Of a stretch of 64,000 nt of DNA, positions 1 to 10,800 are shown one piece after another. The DNA lies in the NCBI GenBank assembly GCA_029781865.1, contig JAKOVW010000093.1, forward strand, positions 130,718 through 194,717. Reading direction: 5' to 3'. How positions within the stretch are numbered: position 1 is the first letter of the stretch; every line of letters starts with the position of its first letter. The notes under the pieces were generated by a model. That model was not told the DNA's origin and searched no databases. It saw only the letters and a program-made list of their open reading frames with translations. The position numbers and the translations under genes were made by a program. This stretch comes from Bacteroidota bacterium (GTDB lineage: Bacteria > Bacteroidota > Bacteroidia > Chitinophagales > Saprospiraceae).

Positions 1-88
1 CGGAGATGCCATGTTTGGAAAATTATTTGTTTATGCAGGCTCCGAACATCCGCATGCCGCACAAAAACCAGAACCCTATACAATCTAA
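1..88 (+). CDS. rplM: 50S ribosomal protein L13, C-terminal end (partial)
   Basis: The window opens inside a reading frame whose last 28 residues include FVYAGSEHPHAAQKPEPY, the typical C-terminus of bacterial ribosomal protein L13, followed by TAA at 86-88. L13 is an early-assembling large-subunit protein. The gene lies 3 bp upstream of rpsI, the usual L13-S9 operon order. The start lies outside the window. Confidence 0.9.
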   Translation, partial: GDAMFGKLFVYAGSEHPHAAQKPEPYTI

Positions 89-91
89 TAT

Positions 92-487
92 ATGGAAACA
101 ATTAACGCAATAGGAAGAAGAAAAGCAGCAGTAGCCAGAGTGTATTTCCGCAAAGGCACTACCACTGCAACAGGCGTAACCATAAATGGACGTGCGCTGA
201 ATGAATATTTTCCGATTAAAGACATTGCACAAAAAGTAATGGATCCCATACAAACCATAGGTGGTGAAAATACCTATGACATCTCTGCAGTCATTCGCGG
301 TGGTGGTCTTAAAGGACAGGCAGAAGCCCTCAGACTGGCGATTGCAAGAGCTTTTTGTAAAATCGATTTAGAAAATCGCAAAACGTTGAAAGAGAAAAAA
401 TTTCTTACCCGTGATGCCCGTGAAGTCGAACGTAAAAAATTCGGTTTGCGCAAAGCACGTAGAAGTTCACAGTTCAGTAAACGTTAA
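92..487 (+). CDS. rpsI: 30S ribosomal protein S9
   Basis: This 131-residue protein is the usual length for S9. It begins METINAIGRRKAAVARV, with the family's GRRK motif, and ends with the basic tail RKARRSSQFSKR, which reaches the P-site tRNA in the small subunit. The ATG lies three bases after the rplM stop, so the two are co-transcribed and probably translationally coupled. No Shine-Dalgarno sequence is visible, as is common in Bacteroidota. rpsB follows after 27 bp. Confidence 0.97.
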   Translation: METINAIGRRKAAVARVYFRKGTTTATGVTINGRALNEYFPIKDIAQKVMDPIQTIGGENTYDISAVIRGGGLKGQAEALRLAIARAFCKIDLENRKTLKEKKFLTRDAREVERKKFGLRKARRSSQFSKR

Positions 488-514
488 TCTTTATTTTTTT
501 AATCAAAGTAAATC

Positions 515-1231
515 ATGGAAAAACCTACCTATACTCAAATGTTGGATGCATGTGTACATTTCGGCCATTTGCGCAGAAAATGGAATCCTAAAATGCGTCC
601 CTATATTTTTAAAGAACACAAAGGTGTTCACCTGATTGATCTCAACAGAACCACAGAATGTCTTGAAAAAGCAGGTCAGGCAATGAAACAGATCGCAAAA
701 TCAGGAAAGAAGATCATGTTTGTTGCTACCAAAAAACAAGCAAGAGATATCGTGGCTGAAGCAGCAAAAAGCGTAAACATGCCTTATGTAACAGATCGTT
801 GGCTGGGAGGAATGATGACCAATTTCACGACCATCCGCAGATCCGTTAAAAAAATGAATAACATCGATCGCATGCTTGCAGATGCAACGGTGACGACGAT
901 TACCAAAAAAGAACGCTTGACTTTGAGTCGCGAACGCGAAAAAATGGAACGCGTATTAGGTGGTATTGCAAATTTAAACAGACTGCCATCTGCAGTATTT
1001 ATTGTAGATATTCTGAACGAACATCTTGCAGTTGACGAAGCAGAACGTCTGGGCATACGCACATTCGCAATGGTAGATACCAACAGCGATCCAAATCTGG
1101 TCGACTTTCCGATTCCTGCAAATGACGATTCTTCAAAATCAATTGCTATCATTACCAAATACATGGTGGAAGCAATCAAAGAAGGTTTGGAAGAACGCAA
1201 TGCGGAAGTAAAAGAAGAAGCCACTGCATAA
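515..1231 (+). CDS. rpsB: 30S ribosomal protein S2
   Basis: The 238 residues form a complete S2. Visible are the N-terminal TYTQMLDACVHFGHLRRKWNPKM, typical of S2 (GxHFGH..R.WNPKM), the central DRWLGGMMTNF, and DTNSDPNLVDFPIPANDD near the C-terminus, followed by a short acidic tail. S2 joins the small subunit late and helps recruit S1 and mRNA. The gene is between rpsI and tsf with gaps of 27 and 28 bp, an rplM-rpsI-rpsB-tsf operon common in Bacteroidota. Confidence 0.98.
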   Translation: MEKPTYTQMLDACVHFGHLRRKWNPKMRPYIFKEHKGVHLIDLNRTTECLEKAGQAMKQIAKSGKKIMFVATKKQARDIVAEAAKSVNMPYVTDRWLGGMMTNFTTIRRSVKKMNNIDRMLADATVTTITKKERLTLSREREKMERVLGGIANLNRLPSAVFIVDILNEHLAVDEAERLGIRTFAMVDTNSDPNLVDFPIPANDDSSKSIAIITKYMVEAIKEGLEERNAEVKEEATA

Positions 1232-1259
1232 CATATTTTAAAATACAAAACAGGGAATT

Positions 1260-2096
1260 ATGAGTTTTACTTTATCAGCTGCTGATGTAAAGAATCTGAG
1301 AGATTCAACAGGTGCAGGTATGATGGATTGCAAAGCTGCCTTAACAGAAGCTGAAGGCGATTTTGAAAAAGCCATCGAAATTTTACGCAAGAAAGGACAA
1401 AAACTTTCGCTAAAACGCGCAGACCGCGAAGCAAAAGAAGGCGTAGTCATCGCAATGATCAACAATGCAAAAACAAAAGGTGTCGTAGTAAAATTGAGCA
1501 GTGAAACTGACTTCGTTTCCAAGAACGAAGACTTCATCAATACCACACGGAAAATTGCAGAAATCGCATTGATGACCTTTCCGAATAGTCTCGAAGAATT
1601 ACTTAGTCAAAAATACGAAGGCAATACTACTATCGCTGATAAAGTCACAGACATGGTAGGTGCCATCGGCGAAAAAATTGAATTGACCAATTTTGAAAAA
1701 CTGGAAGCTCCCCAGGTGGAATATTACATTCACATGGGAAATAAAGCCGGTGTATTGGTTGGTTTGAATAAAGCAAGTGATAATTATATCGATGCCGGTC
1801 GCGATGTGGCCATGCAGGTTGCAGCAATGAAACCGGTAGCACTTGATAAATCTGATGTAGATCCTACGATCATTCAAAAAGAAATTGAAATCGGAAAAGA
1901 ACAGGCAAGAGCAGAAGGAAAACCGGAAGCCATGCTGGAAAAGATCGCCATGGGTAAACTCGAAAAATTTTACAAAGAGAGTACCCTCCTCAATCAGCAA
2001 TTTGTAAAGGATGGAGGACAAACCATTGCCAGTTATCTGAAATCCATAGATAAGGATCTTACGGTAACAGGATTTAAACATGTCAAATTAGGATAA
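1260..2096 (+). CDS. tsf: Elongation factor Ts
   Basis: This 278-residue protein is the nucleotide exchange factor for EF-Tu. The N-terminal UBA-like domain reads AADVKNLRDSTGAGMMDCK, followed by the core, which includes SSETDFVSKNEDF, the segment that contacts EF-Tu. The C-terminal half carries the coiled-coil-like helices (KEIEIGKEQARAEGKPEAM). It is the last gene before a strong terminator at 2102-2137, so it closes the ribosomal operon. The ATG was chosen by alignment to the family N-terminus. Confidence 0.98.
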   Translation: MSFTLSAADVKNLRDSTGAGMMDCKAALTEAEGDFEKAIEILRKKGQKLSLKRADREAKEGVVIAMINNAKTKGVVVKLSSETDFVSKNEDFINTTRKIAEIALMTFPNSLEELLSQKYEGNTTIADKVTDMVGAIGEKIELTNFEKLEAPQVEYYIHMGNKAGVLVGLNKASDNYIDAGRDVAMQVAAMKPVALDKSDVDPTIIQKEIEIGKEQARAEGKPEAMLEKIAMGKLEKFYKESTLLNQQFVKDGGQTIASYLKSIDKDLTVTGFKHVKLG

Positions 2097-2101
2097 ATCA
2101 T

Positions 2102-2137
2102 AAAAAAAAGCGAATGAGTTTTCATTCGCTTTTTTTA
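2102..2137 (+). terminator. Rho-independent terminator after tsf
   Basis: A 9-bp perfect stem (AGCGAATGA / TCATTCGCT, 2109-2117 and 2122-2130) with a four-base loop is flanked by an A-run and a T-run, so it could work on both strands. It begins five bases after the tsf stop codon and separates the rplM-rpsI-rpsB-tsf operon from pyrH. Confidence 0.9.
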
Positions 2138-2144
2138 CAATAAT

Positions 2145-2334
2145 TAGTAAGGAGTGAAGAAGTGAGGAGTTAGGAGTGAGGAGTTAGGAGCTAGGGGGTG
2201 AGGAGCTAGGAGCTAGGAACTAAGAGCTATGAGTGAGGAGCTAGGAGCTAGGAACTAAGAGCTATGAGTGAGGAGCTATGAGCTATGAGTGAGGAGTGAG
2301 GAACTAGGAGCTAAGAACTCTAGGGGTGAGGCGC
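2145..2334. repeat. Heptad tandem array, GNNAGGA family
   Basis: The tsf-pyrH gap is filled with degenerate 7-bp units such as GTGAGGA, GTTAGGA, GCTAGGA, ACTAAGA and GCTATGA. From 2198 to 2316 seventeen units follow without a register slip. Inside is a perfect 35-bp direct repeat (five heptads) at 2198-2232 and 2233-2267. Purine-rich on the + strand. No gene or known mobile element is visible. Confidence 0.9.
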
Positions 2335-2378
2335 TAATAATTGGTAATGAGTAATCGTAAATTGCAAAGAGATCAGAC

Positions 2379-3086
2379 ATGACAAAATACAAACGCATCC
2401 TGCTCAAACTAAGTGGTGAAGCCCTCATGGGTGAGCAAGCTTATGGGATTGAACCACAGATGTTGAAATATTATGCACAGCAAATCAAAATGGCTGTTGA
2501 ACACAAAATTCAACTTGCCGTAGTCATTGGTGGTGGAAATATTTTTAGGGGAATGGATGGGGAAGGTTCCGGAATCGAAAGAGTACAGGGAGATTATATG
2601 GGGATGTTGGCAACATGTATCAACGGCATGGCTTTGCAAAGTGCATTGGAAACCATAGGCGTATATACCCGTTTGATTACGGCCATTGAAATGCGTCAAA
2701 TAGCAGAACCCTATATACGCAGGAGAGCCATACGTCATTTGGAAAAAGGACGTGTAATTATATTTGCTGCAGGCACCGGCAATCCTTATTTCACAACTGA
2801 CTCAGCCGCTGCGTTGCGCGCCAGTGAATTAAATGTAGATGTCATTTTAAAAGGAACGCGCGTCGATGGCATCTATGATAAAGATCCGCTGAAACATCCG
2901 GATGCAAAAAAATTCAATAGCCTGAGTTTCGATGAAGTAATTTCCAGAGGCCTGGAAGTTATGGATATGACCGCCTTCACCATGTGCAAAGAAAATCACA
3001 TGCCGATCATCGTCTTTGATGTCAATCAACCGGAAAATTTTGAACACATCATCAAGGGTGAAAAAATTGGGACCCTGGTGAGTTGA
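2379..3086 (+). CDS. pyrH: UMP kinase
   Basis: The 235-residue protein phosphorylates UMP to UDP in pyrimidine nucleotide synthesis; it belongs to the amino acid kinase fold and is typically hexameric. Visible are [14 protein letters not shown] at the N-terminus (nucleotide-binding lysine region), [11 protein letters not shown] for phosphate binding, and [17 protein letters not shown], characteristic of PyrH. Normal length. The usual neighbour frr (ribosome recycling factor) does not follow; instead there is a long repeat-rich gap. Upstream is a heptad array. Confidence 0.97.
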   Translation: MTKYKRILLKLSGEALMGEQAYGIEPQMLKYYAQQIKMAVEHKIQLAVVIGGGNIFRGMDGEGSGIERVQGDYMGMLATCINGMALQSALETIGVYTRLITAIEMRQIAEPYIRRRAIRHLEKGRVIIFAAGTGNPYFTTDSAAALRASELNVDVILKGTRVDGIYDKDPLKHPDAKKFNSLSFDEVISRGLEVMDMTAFTMCKENHMPIIVFDVNQPENFEHIIKGEKIGTLVS

Positions 3087-3285
3087 TTGAATTTGGTGAA
3101 CAGTTGTTAGTTTACAGTTGGCAGTTGGCAGTTTGCAGTTTGGTTTAATTGTAATTTTTCTTTGTTTTTATAAAATGGATTTGTCTGTAAATTTTATTTC
3201 CATTTAAATTTTCAATTAAATGTGTTTGCTGTCTCATCGTATAGATCTCAGATCTCCTCTATTTTTCATTTTACAATCACATCCA

Positions 3286-3361
3286 CAATCATGTCACCCC
3301 GTCGGGGTTGGATGCATTCATTTCATCGTGCTACAATCATTTCACCCCGTCGGGGTTGGAT
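3286..3361. repeat. REP-like palindromic elements, first pair
   Basis: Two near-identical units (3286-3313 and 3334-3361) each contain CACCCCGTCGGGGTTGGAT after CAATCAT. The CCCC/GGGG arms can fold into a short hairpin. Related units recur at about 3481-3509 and 3691-3718, within the second block copy at 3840-3868, and near 4097-4112. Complementary-orientation versions (AACCTCGAAGAGGTGATA, AAACCCTGAAAGGGTGACA) are at about 3597-3616 and 3644-3667. The mixture of both orientations resembles BIME clusters of REP elements. No RAYT transposase gene is in the window. Confidence 0.75.
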
Positions 3362-3370
3362 CAATCTTAC

Positions 3371-4039
3371 AATTATTAATTACGTTTGCATGCGCCTGCT
3401 AAGAAAACACTCATAACTCATAGTTCAGATCTCAATTCTCATTCTCCTCAACATTTTATTGTAAAATCATTTCACCCCTACAATCATGCCACCCCTTCGG
3501 GGTTGGATTTATTCGTTTAGTCCAGTAACTATTATGTCACCCAGTGAGTCGGATTGACCCTTACGAATTAGAATTATTATTTCCTACCGTTGTATTCAAC
3601 CTCGAAGAGGTGATATTTTTGTAGCACATCATCAAAATAATGTTAAACCCTGAAAGGGTGACATTATTTTTTCATCAATCATTTCGCCCCTACAATCATG
3701 CCACCCCTACGGGGTTTTATAATGAATGCAATTATTAATTTCGTTTGCAGTCACACGTTAAGAAAACACTCATAACTCATAGTTCAGATCTCAATTCTCA
3801 TTCTCCTCAACATTTTATTGTAAAATCATTTCACCTCTACAATCATACCACCCCTCCGGGGTTGGATTTATTCGTTTAGTCCAGTAACTAATATGTCACC
3901 CAGTGAGTCGGATTGACCCTTACGAATTAGAATTATTATTTCCAACCGTTGTATTCAACCTCGAAGAGGTGATATTTTTGTAGCACATCATCAAAATAAT
4001 GTTAAACCCTGAAAGGGTGACATTATTTTTTCATCAATT
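3371..4039. repeat. Long direct repeat, two ~310-bp copies at 359-bp period
   Basis: The block at 3371-3680 recurs at 3730-4039 with a constant offset of 359 bp and only scattered substitutions. Each copy contains ACTCATA heptads, a forward REP-like unit, the segment CAGTGAGTCGGATTGACCC, and two reverse REP-like units. A partial third copy of the block start (AATTATTAGTTTCGTTTG, then GCGCCTGCTAAGAAA) is at about 4122-4157. It looks like a segmental duplication of a composite repeat. Confidence 0.9.
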
Positions 4040-4206
4040 ATTTCACCCATACAATCATTTCGCCCCTACAATCATGCCACCCCTACAATCATTTCACCCT
4101 TCGGGGTTTGATCTTTCATACAATTATTAGTTTCGTTTGAATGCGCCTGCTAAGAAATCACTCATAACTCATAACTCCTAGTTCCTAGCTCCTTGCTCCT
4201 AATTCC

Positions 4207-4214
4207 TATCTTTA
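4207..4214 (+). promoter_or_regulatory. Candidate -7 box of ruvA
   Basis: TATCTTTA matches the Bacteroidota -7 consensus TAnnTTTG at seven of eight positions and ends three bases before the ruvA ATG. If used, transcription would begin at or inside the start codon, giving a leaderless message. No -33 TTTG is clear, since upstream is a heptad array. Confidence 0.4.
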
Positions 4215-4217
4215 CGT

Positions 4218-4811
4218 ATGATTTATTCCATCAAGGGTCCCATCATTGAAAAGCATCCAACTTTCATCGTCATCGAAGCGAATGGAATTGCGTACCAGAT
4301 TTATATCAGTTTGAATACTTACGGCCAACTGGAAGGGCTAAAGGAAACGCGGATTTTGACCCATTTTATCGTAAAGGAAGATGGCCATTATTTATTTGGT
4401 TTTGCAACCGAACAGGAACGGCAACTTTTCATACTCCTGATTTCAGTCAGTGGTGTCGGTCCGAATACCGCCAGGTTAATACTTTCATCCCTGGAGACTG
4501 AATCCATCCGGTCAGCCATTGCATCCAAAGACGATCTCATTTTCCGCAAGATCAAGGGAGTAGGACCTAAAACGGCGCAACGCATTATCATTGATTTGTA
4601 TGATAAAATTGGAAAAGAAGTGACCACCGGCCCTGTGAGCGGGCAACTTCCCAAATCCACCAAACATTCTGAGGCCTTTTCCGCACTTCTGGCATTGGGT
4701 TTTGGCCGATCCGGAATTGAGCAGGTTCTGAAGAGTTTGCCCGAAGCTTCAAACCCCGAAATTCCAGTGGAAGAGCTCATTAAATTAGCTCTAAAAAAGT
4801 TAGCCGGATAA
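4218..4811 (+). CDS. ruvA: Holliday junction branch migration protein RuvA
   Basis: This 197-residue protein is the DNA-binding subunit of the RuvAB branch migration complex. The OB-fold domain is in residues 1-65 (MIYSIKGPIIEK at the start). Two helix-hairpin-helix motifs follow, visible as VSGVGPNTARLIL and IKGVGPKTAQRIIIDL. A C-terminal domain of about 50 residues (EAFSALLALGFGRSGIEQ) would contact RuvB. sprA follows in the same direction after 77 bp; a ruvA-sprA pairing is known from Flavobacterium. Confidence 0.97.
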   Translation: MIYSIKGPIIEKHPTFIVIEANGIAYQIYISLNTYGQLEGLKETRILTHFIVKEDGHYLFGFATEQERQLFILLISVSGVGPNTARLILSSLETESIRSAIASKDDLIFRKIKGVGPKTAQRIIIDLYDKIGKEVTTGPVSGQLPKSTKHSEAFSALLALGFGRSGIEQVLKSLPEASNPEIPVEELIKLALKKLAG

Positions 4812-4822
4812 GCCGCGAAACA

Positions 4823-4830
4823 TACCTTTG
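4823..4830 (+). promoter_or_regulatory. Candidate -7 box of sprA
   Basis: TACCTTTG is a perfect TAnnTTTG box in the ruvA-sprA gap, 58 bases before the sprA ATG. A TTAG at 4800-4803, 19 bases upstream, could be the -33 element. This suggests that sprA has its own promoter with a leader of roughly 50 bases. Confidence 0.5.
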
Positions 4831-4888
4831 TGCCAAAATCTTCGTTATACACTGTCGGTTTTTCTTAACGATTTATTAGTAAAGTTTT

Positions 4889-7800
4889 ATGAATAGGGTG
4901 GAACGTATACAACTTATAGCAGCTTTGTTTTTTCTAATCCTGGGGGGACTCTCCGCAGGTGGACATCAGCTGCCTGATTGGAACGATCCCATGCCCTCCA
5001 TCAGCGAGGACACCATCCCCTTGAAAGACCGTTCCGGAAACTTCACTCAGGACAAAGATCACAATCCATTCGATCTCAAAGATCCTAAAGTCATCAATCA
5101 GAAAGTAGAATACGATCCGGTTTCCGGCGAATACATTGTTACCGAAAAAGTGGGCGATGAAACATACAGGCCATCATCGAATATGAGCTTTACGGAATTT
5201 CTGAATTTCAAATCGCGACAACAGGACAAAGAATACCTGAAAAACTTAGCCGGAATCTCCACCTCCAAAAGAAATTATGAAAGCCTCATCGATCCCGTAA
5301 AACAAATTGATCTCAAGAAAAATTTAGCGGACCGTCTGTTCGGTGGATTTGGAATCGACATTAAACCTCAGGGTTCAATTGGATTTACTTTGGGAGCAAA
5401 TTATTCCCGGACTGACAATCCCTTGCTGCAGGAATATCAAAGAAGTCAATTGGTACCCAATTTTGATATGGACATCCGTATGGATGTAACCGGAAATATC
5501 GGAGACAAGCTTAAGTTGAATACAAACTACGATACTAAAGCGGCGTTTGATTTTGAAAACAAACTCAAGCTTGCATACGACTCAGAAAAATTTTCGGAAG
5601 ACGATATCATTAAAAAAATTGAAGCAGGTAATGTCAGCTTACCACTTCGTTCTAACCTCATACAGGGAAGTCAGAATTTATTTGGATTTAAAACAGAATG
5701 GCAATTCGGCTATCTGAGACTCACCGCATTGATCTCACAGCAAAAATCAAAACAAACCGACATCCAAACCAAAGGCGGTGGTGTGGTTCAGGAATATGAA
5801 AAAAGAGCGGATGAATACGATGAAAACCGGCATTTCTTTTTGAGTCATTACAATCGCAACAATTATGAACCTGCATTAGCGCATCTTCCTGAAATCAACA
5901 GCCAGTTTAAATTAAAAGATATCGAAGTCTGGCTAACGGAAGATGCACAAAACAGCCGTGAAACTGATTTCCGGGATATCGTTGCATTAACTGACCTGGG
6001 GGTTTCCGAAGAAGGATTGTTTGACATGGCCAGCGATTCTTCCGGTAAGGAAATGGTAAAACGCTTTCTTCCGGGCAGGGCGCTTTCTACCGATAAAGGT
6101 GGAGCCTTCGTTCCTTCCAATACATCGAATAAATTATTAGATCAGATATTAGTAAACGATCAGGCCAGGGATCTCAACAAAGTAGTTAGAATTCTTTCCG
6201 ATCCCAATGGTTTGAATTTAAAACAAGGTCGCGATTTTGAAAAAGTACGCGCGCGCAGATTAAATGCCAACGAATACAGTTACAATCCCGAATTGGGTTT
6301 TATTTCCCTGCGCTCCAGGCCAAGACCAAATCAAGTACTAGCCGTTGCCTATCGCTATTTGCAAAACGGCCGTGAATCCGATCCACGCAGTGGTGCAGAA
6401 TACAAAGTAGGTGAATTGAGCAGTGAAGTCAAATCGGATTCATTGAATTACAAAGTCATCTTCGTAAAAATGCTGAAATCATCCAATCAAAGTACCAGTC
6501 TTCCATCCTACCGCTTGATGATGAAGAATGTCTATCCGACGGGTGGCTTCAATCTCAATCCGGAAGATTTTACACTCGATATTTATTATCAGGATCAGGA
6601 CGGCAAGCAAAAAAGATTTATACAGGAAATTGATGGTTACCCTTTGTTGAATTTATTCCGATTGGATAATCTGAATAAGACACATGATCCGCAACCGGAT
6701 GGTGTATTCGATTTTATTCCGGGACAAACGGTGATCCCGGCTTCCGGCTCGATCATATTTCCTGTGCTGGAGCCCTTTGGTTCTTCCTTAAAAAAACTAC
6801 TGGCAGATACAAACATTGTTAAAGATCCTGCGCTGAGAGATCTGATTTATAAAAAATACAATTACGAACAATTGTATGATACCTCTATTACTGCTGCAAG
6901 AAGAGAATTAAAATCCAACCAGTTTCTCATCAAGGGAACGTACAAATCCGGTAAATCAAATGAAATACCATTAAACACATTTAATCTTGATCCGAATGCA
7001 AAAGTTACGGTAAGTGCCGGATCGCTGACTTTAAATGAAGGATCAGATTATATCGTGGACCGCAACCTGGGTAAAGTGACTATTCTCAATGAGGCTTTGT
7101 TACAATCCGGTGTACCCATCAGTGTAAAATTTGAAGACAATTCGCTATTTAGTTTTCAAACCAAAACCATGCTGGGTTTCCGTGCAGAATATTCCAAAAG
7201 AAAAGATTTATCTGTCGGACTCACCTACATGCATTTGTTTGAAAAGCCATTTACAGAAAAAGTAAACATTGGTGAAGATCCGATCAACAACCGCGTTGTC
7301 GGATTGGACTTCAACATCAATCGGAAAGCACCCTGGTTGACCCGGTTTTTGGATAAACTTCCTTTTTATTCTACCAAAGAAAATTCCAGCTGGAGCTTAC
7401 AAGCTGAAGCTGCTGCATTATTACCCGGACACTCCAGTGCAATCAATCAAAATGGAAGTGAAGGCGGTGTAGTATACATCGATGATTTTGAAGGCAGTTC
7501 TTCCGGTATCGGTTTGGGATTTAATGTATCGCAATGGATACTTTCAAGTGCTCCGCAGGGAATATCAGACCTGGCTTTCAGAGGAACAGAAATTTATGAT
7601 AATGTAATCAATAATGCCAATCGCGCTTTATTGAGTTGGTACCGCATCGATGAATTTGCCAGATCCGGAAGTTTGAATTCACAAAATTCATACTGCCGTC
7701 TTGTGGATGAGCGCGAAATATTTCCGAATAAACAAAGACCAATTGGATTTAGTACTGAGCTGACTTTCGACATGACCTATTATCCCAGGGAAAAGGGACC

Positions 7801-10800
7801 TTATAATTTTGATTTGGTGAATGGTCTGTCAGCTAAACTACCTGATAATTCGGAAGTTAAAACTGCAGGCACGGACAGAGATAATCATCTGAATGATCCT
7901 GCAAACCGTTGGGCAGGAATTATGACCCGTTTAAATACCAATGATTTTGAAGCAAACAATGTGGAGTACATCGATTTCTGGATGCTCAATCCATTTTTGC
8001 CAAAACCAAATCCGAATGATGCAAAAATTACTGGTGACGGTACAATCTATTTGCAACTTGGAAATTTTTCCGAAGACATTTTCAAAGATGGAAAACAACA
8101 ATTTGAACACGGGCTTCCAACCAATTCACTCAATCTTCCTATTGACAACAGTGCTTTTGGTAAAATAAGCAGGGTTCCTCCCTTAACCAGTAGCTTTGAT
8201 ATCAATGAACGCGCTCAACAGGATTTGGGTTATGATGGATTGGCAAGTAATAAAGAAAGCAATACTGAAGCTGAATACTTCAAAAATTACATCAGTCAGC
8301 AAAAGCCATTACTTAATACGGATGCCGCCAATGCTTTGACCATGGATCCGTCAAATGACAATTATGTTTCTTACCGGTCAAACACCTTTCCTCCCAATTC
8401 AACCGTACTGGATAAATACAAACGGTACAACATGCCGGAAGGCAATGGACAATTGGAAACCGGAAACAATCAATCCACTGCTTATACCGGTTATCCGGAC
8501 CAGGAAGATCTTAACAATGACAAATCACTAAATGAAATTGAATCGTATTACAGTTACAAACTGAAGATTGAAAAAGATCCAGCAACTGGTGAGATCAAAT
8601 TTGATCCTAATGATCCGAATAATTTTATTTCAGATACGGTGATTGTCAAAGTCCCAAATGCCACTAAAGATGAAACCTGGTATCGCTTCAGAATTCCGGT
8701 GAATACCAACGCTAAACAAAAGATAGGTGAGATTCGTGATTTCCGTTCCATACAGGCTATGCGCTTGTTGTTTACGGGTTTTGATGAAAGTGTTACTTTT
8801 CGTTTTATAAAATTTCAATTGGGAAGAAATGCCTGGAGAAAATACCAGGACGTTTGCAAAGGTGTTGATGGAGACAAGCCATTGATTCTGGATAAAGTGG
8901 ACATCGAAGAAAATGCAGGCAAGACACCATTTAATTATACTACTCCACCGGGAATTCAGCGCGAGCGATTTTACAGTACCCAATATGCCGACATTCAACA
9001 AAATGAATCCGCACTCTTGGTCCGTAAAGAAAATTTTATTGCCGGATGCGAAAATTCCATTTACAAAATTATCGACCTGGATATTCGCAAATACAAACGT
9101 TTAAAGATGTTTGTACACGGTGAACCCTTACTCCCTAATCATAAAGATTCTGTTAGCGTTTTTATGAGATTGGGAAAGGACTTCACAGACAATTATTATG
9201 AATACGAGATTCCATTGAAATATTCAAACGAATCCTTTTTCAACCAGCGCGATTCCATCTGGCCGAAATACAATGAATTTGATTTTCCACTGCAACTGCT
9301 GGTCGATTTAAAAAACAAACGAAATTCATCTTCCATACCCTTCGATGCCATTTACTCAGAAGCAGATCCGGAAAAACCGGGAAATACGGTGAAGATTAAA
9401 GGAAATCCTACCATCGGATTGGTCAGAGGTATTCAATTGGGGATAAGAAACAGAGCCGATTCAGCTACCAATAAGAATATGTCAGAAGATGTCGAAGTCT
9501 GGTACAACGAGCTTCGGTTAACCGGACTAGAAGAAAAAGGTGGGTTTGCAGGCTTAGCCCGTGCAGAAGTGCAATTGGCAGATCTTGGAAATATCAGCCT
9601 CGCCGGAAATTTATCGACAGTCGGTTGGGGTGGTATTGATAAAAAATTGGATGAACGGGCCAAAGACGATACCAAACAATTGGATGCAACGATGAATCTG
9701 TCATTGGATAAATTCATTCCGGAAAAACTCGGATTGAAAGTACCATTGTCTTTACAATATTCGGTTGCCACGCGAACTCCGGAATACGATCCTATTGATA
9801 CGGATATCAAGTTGCAGGATAAAATAGACAAAGCGTCTTCCCAGGCAGTTAAAGATTCCATCCGGGATCGTGCAATCGATTACGCAGAAATAAAAAGTTT
9901 TGCGCTCAATAATGTGCGGAAAGAACGAAAGGGCAGTAATAAAGCAAAACCCTGGGATATTGAAAATTTCTCGGTCAGTTATGCACAATCCGTGACTACT
10001 AGACACAATCCGATTATCGAAAATGATAAATTAAAAACACAACAAGGTGGCATTGATTATAATTTTTCACTGACTCCAAAATACATCGAGCCCTTTAAAA
10101 AATTGATTACGAGTCCAAGCTTAAAGTTGATTGGTGAATTTAATTTTAATCTGATACCCAATTCATTTTCCGTGCGCAATAGTTTGGATCGAAGAAGTTC
10201 GACGAGAACATACCGCTTTGCAGCACCGCAATACAGTACCTGGGAAGATCGAAAATTCAGTTGGAACAGAGATTATAGTCTGACCTGGGATTTGACCAAA
10301 TCTTTAAAATTTAATTTCAGTGCAAGAAATGAAGCGGCGATTGATGAAATCACATTCAATCCGTTGCGGCAGGCATACATTGATCCCAGAACCAATCTGC
10401 CGGTTTCCCCGGATCAGCGCGATAAATACCTGAGTGATAACCTCAAAGATTTCGGCAGAACAAAAGATTACAAACACAACTTCACCTTTTCGTATGCAGT
10501 ACCTACGCGATTGATCCCTTATCTGGACTTTATCACCATGCGGGCGCAGTATACGGCCAATTACAACTGGTCCTCCGGATCATTAAACAGCATTGACTCC
10601 CTGGGTTCCGTAATAAGCAATGGACAAAACATCAGTCTCACGAATGAATTCAATATGTCCACGCTGTATAATAAAATAAAGTTTCTCAAAAAATACACCG
10701 GAGAAGGGCCGTCTTCAGGTAGATTCAGGCCGGCAGCAAAAACCAAAGACGATGCAAAGACGGATGATAAAGCAAAAAAGAAAAAAGAACCGACGGAGCA

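Larger units (their letters stand above)
3087..4217. other. Repeat-rich intergenic region between pyrH and ruvA
   Basis: This 1.1-kb stretch contains no credible gene. From left to right it holds a short GCAGTTG heptad array (about 3101-3143), an AT-rich segment, two REP-like palindromes, two copies of a roughly 310-bp block with a period of 359 bp, a tail of truncated ACAATCAT-type units, and an ACTCATA/GCTCCTA heptad array (about 4160-4206) that runs up to the ruvA promoter box. Short reading frames here are repeat translations. Confidence 0.85.

Noticed and set aside
784-1248. 154-codon minus-strand frame
   Set aside because: It is antisense to rpsB, an obvious real gene.
3286-4112. Possible CRISPR array in the repeated CACCCC...GGGGTTGG region
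   Set aside because: Units are not evenly spaced, occur in both orientations, spacers are themselves repeated in the 359-bp duplication, and no cas gene is present.
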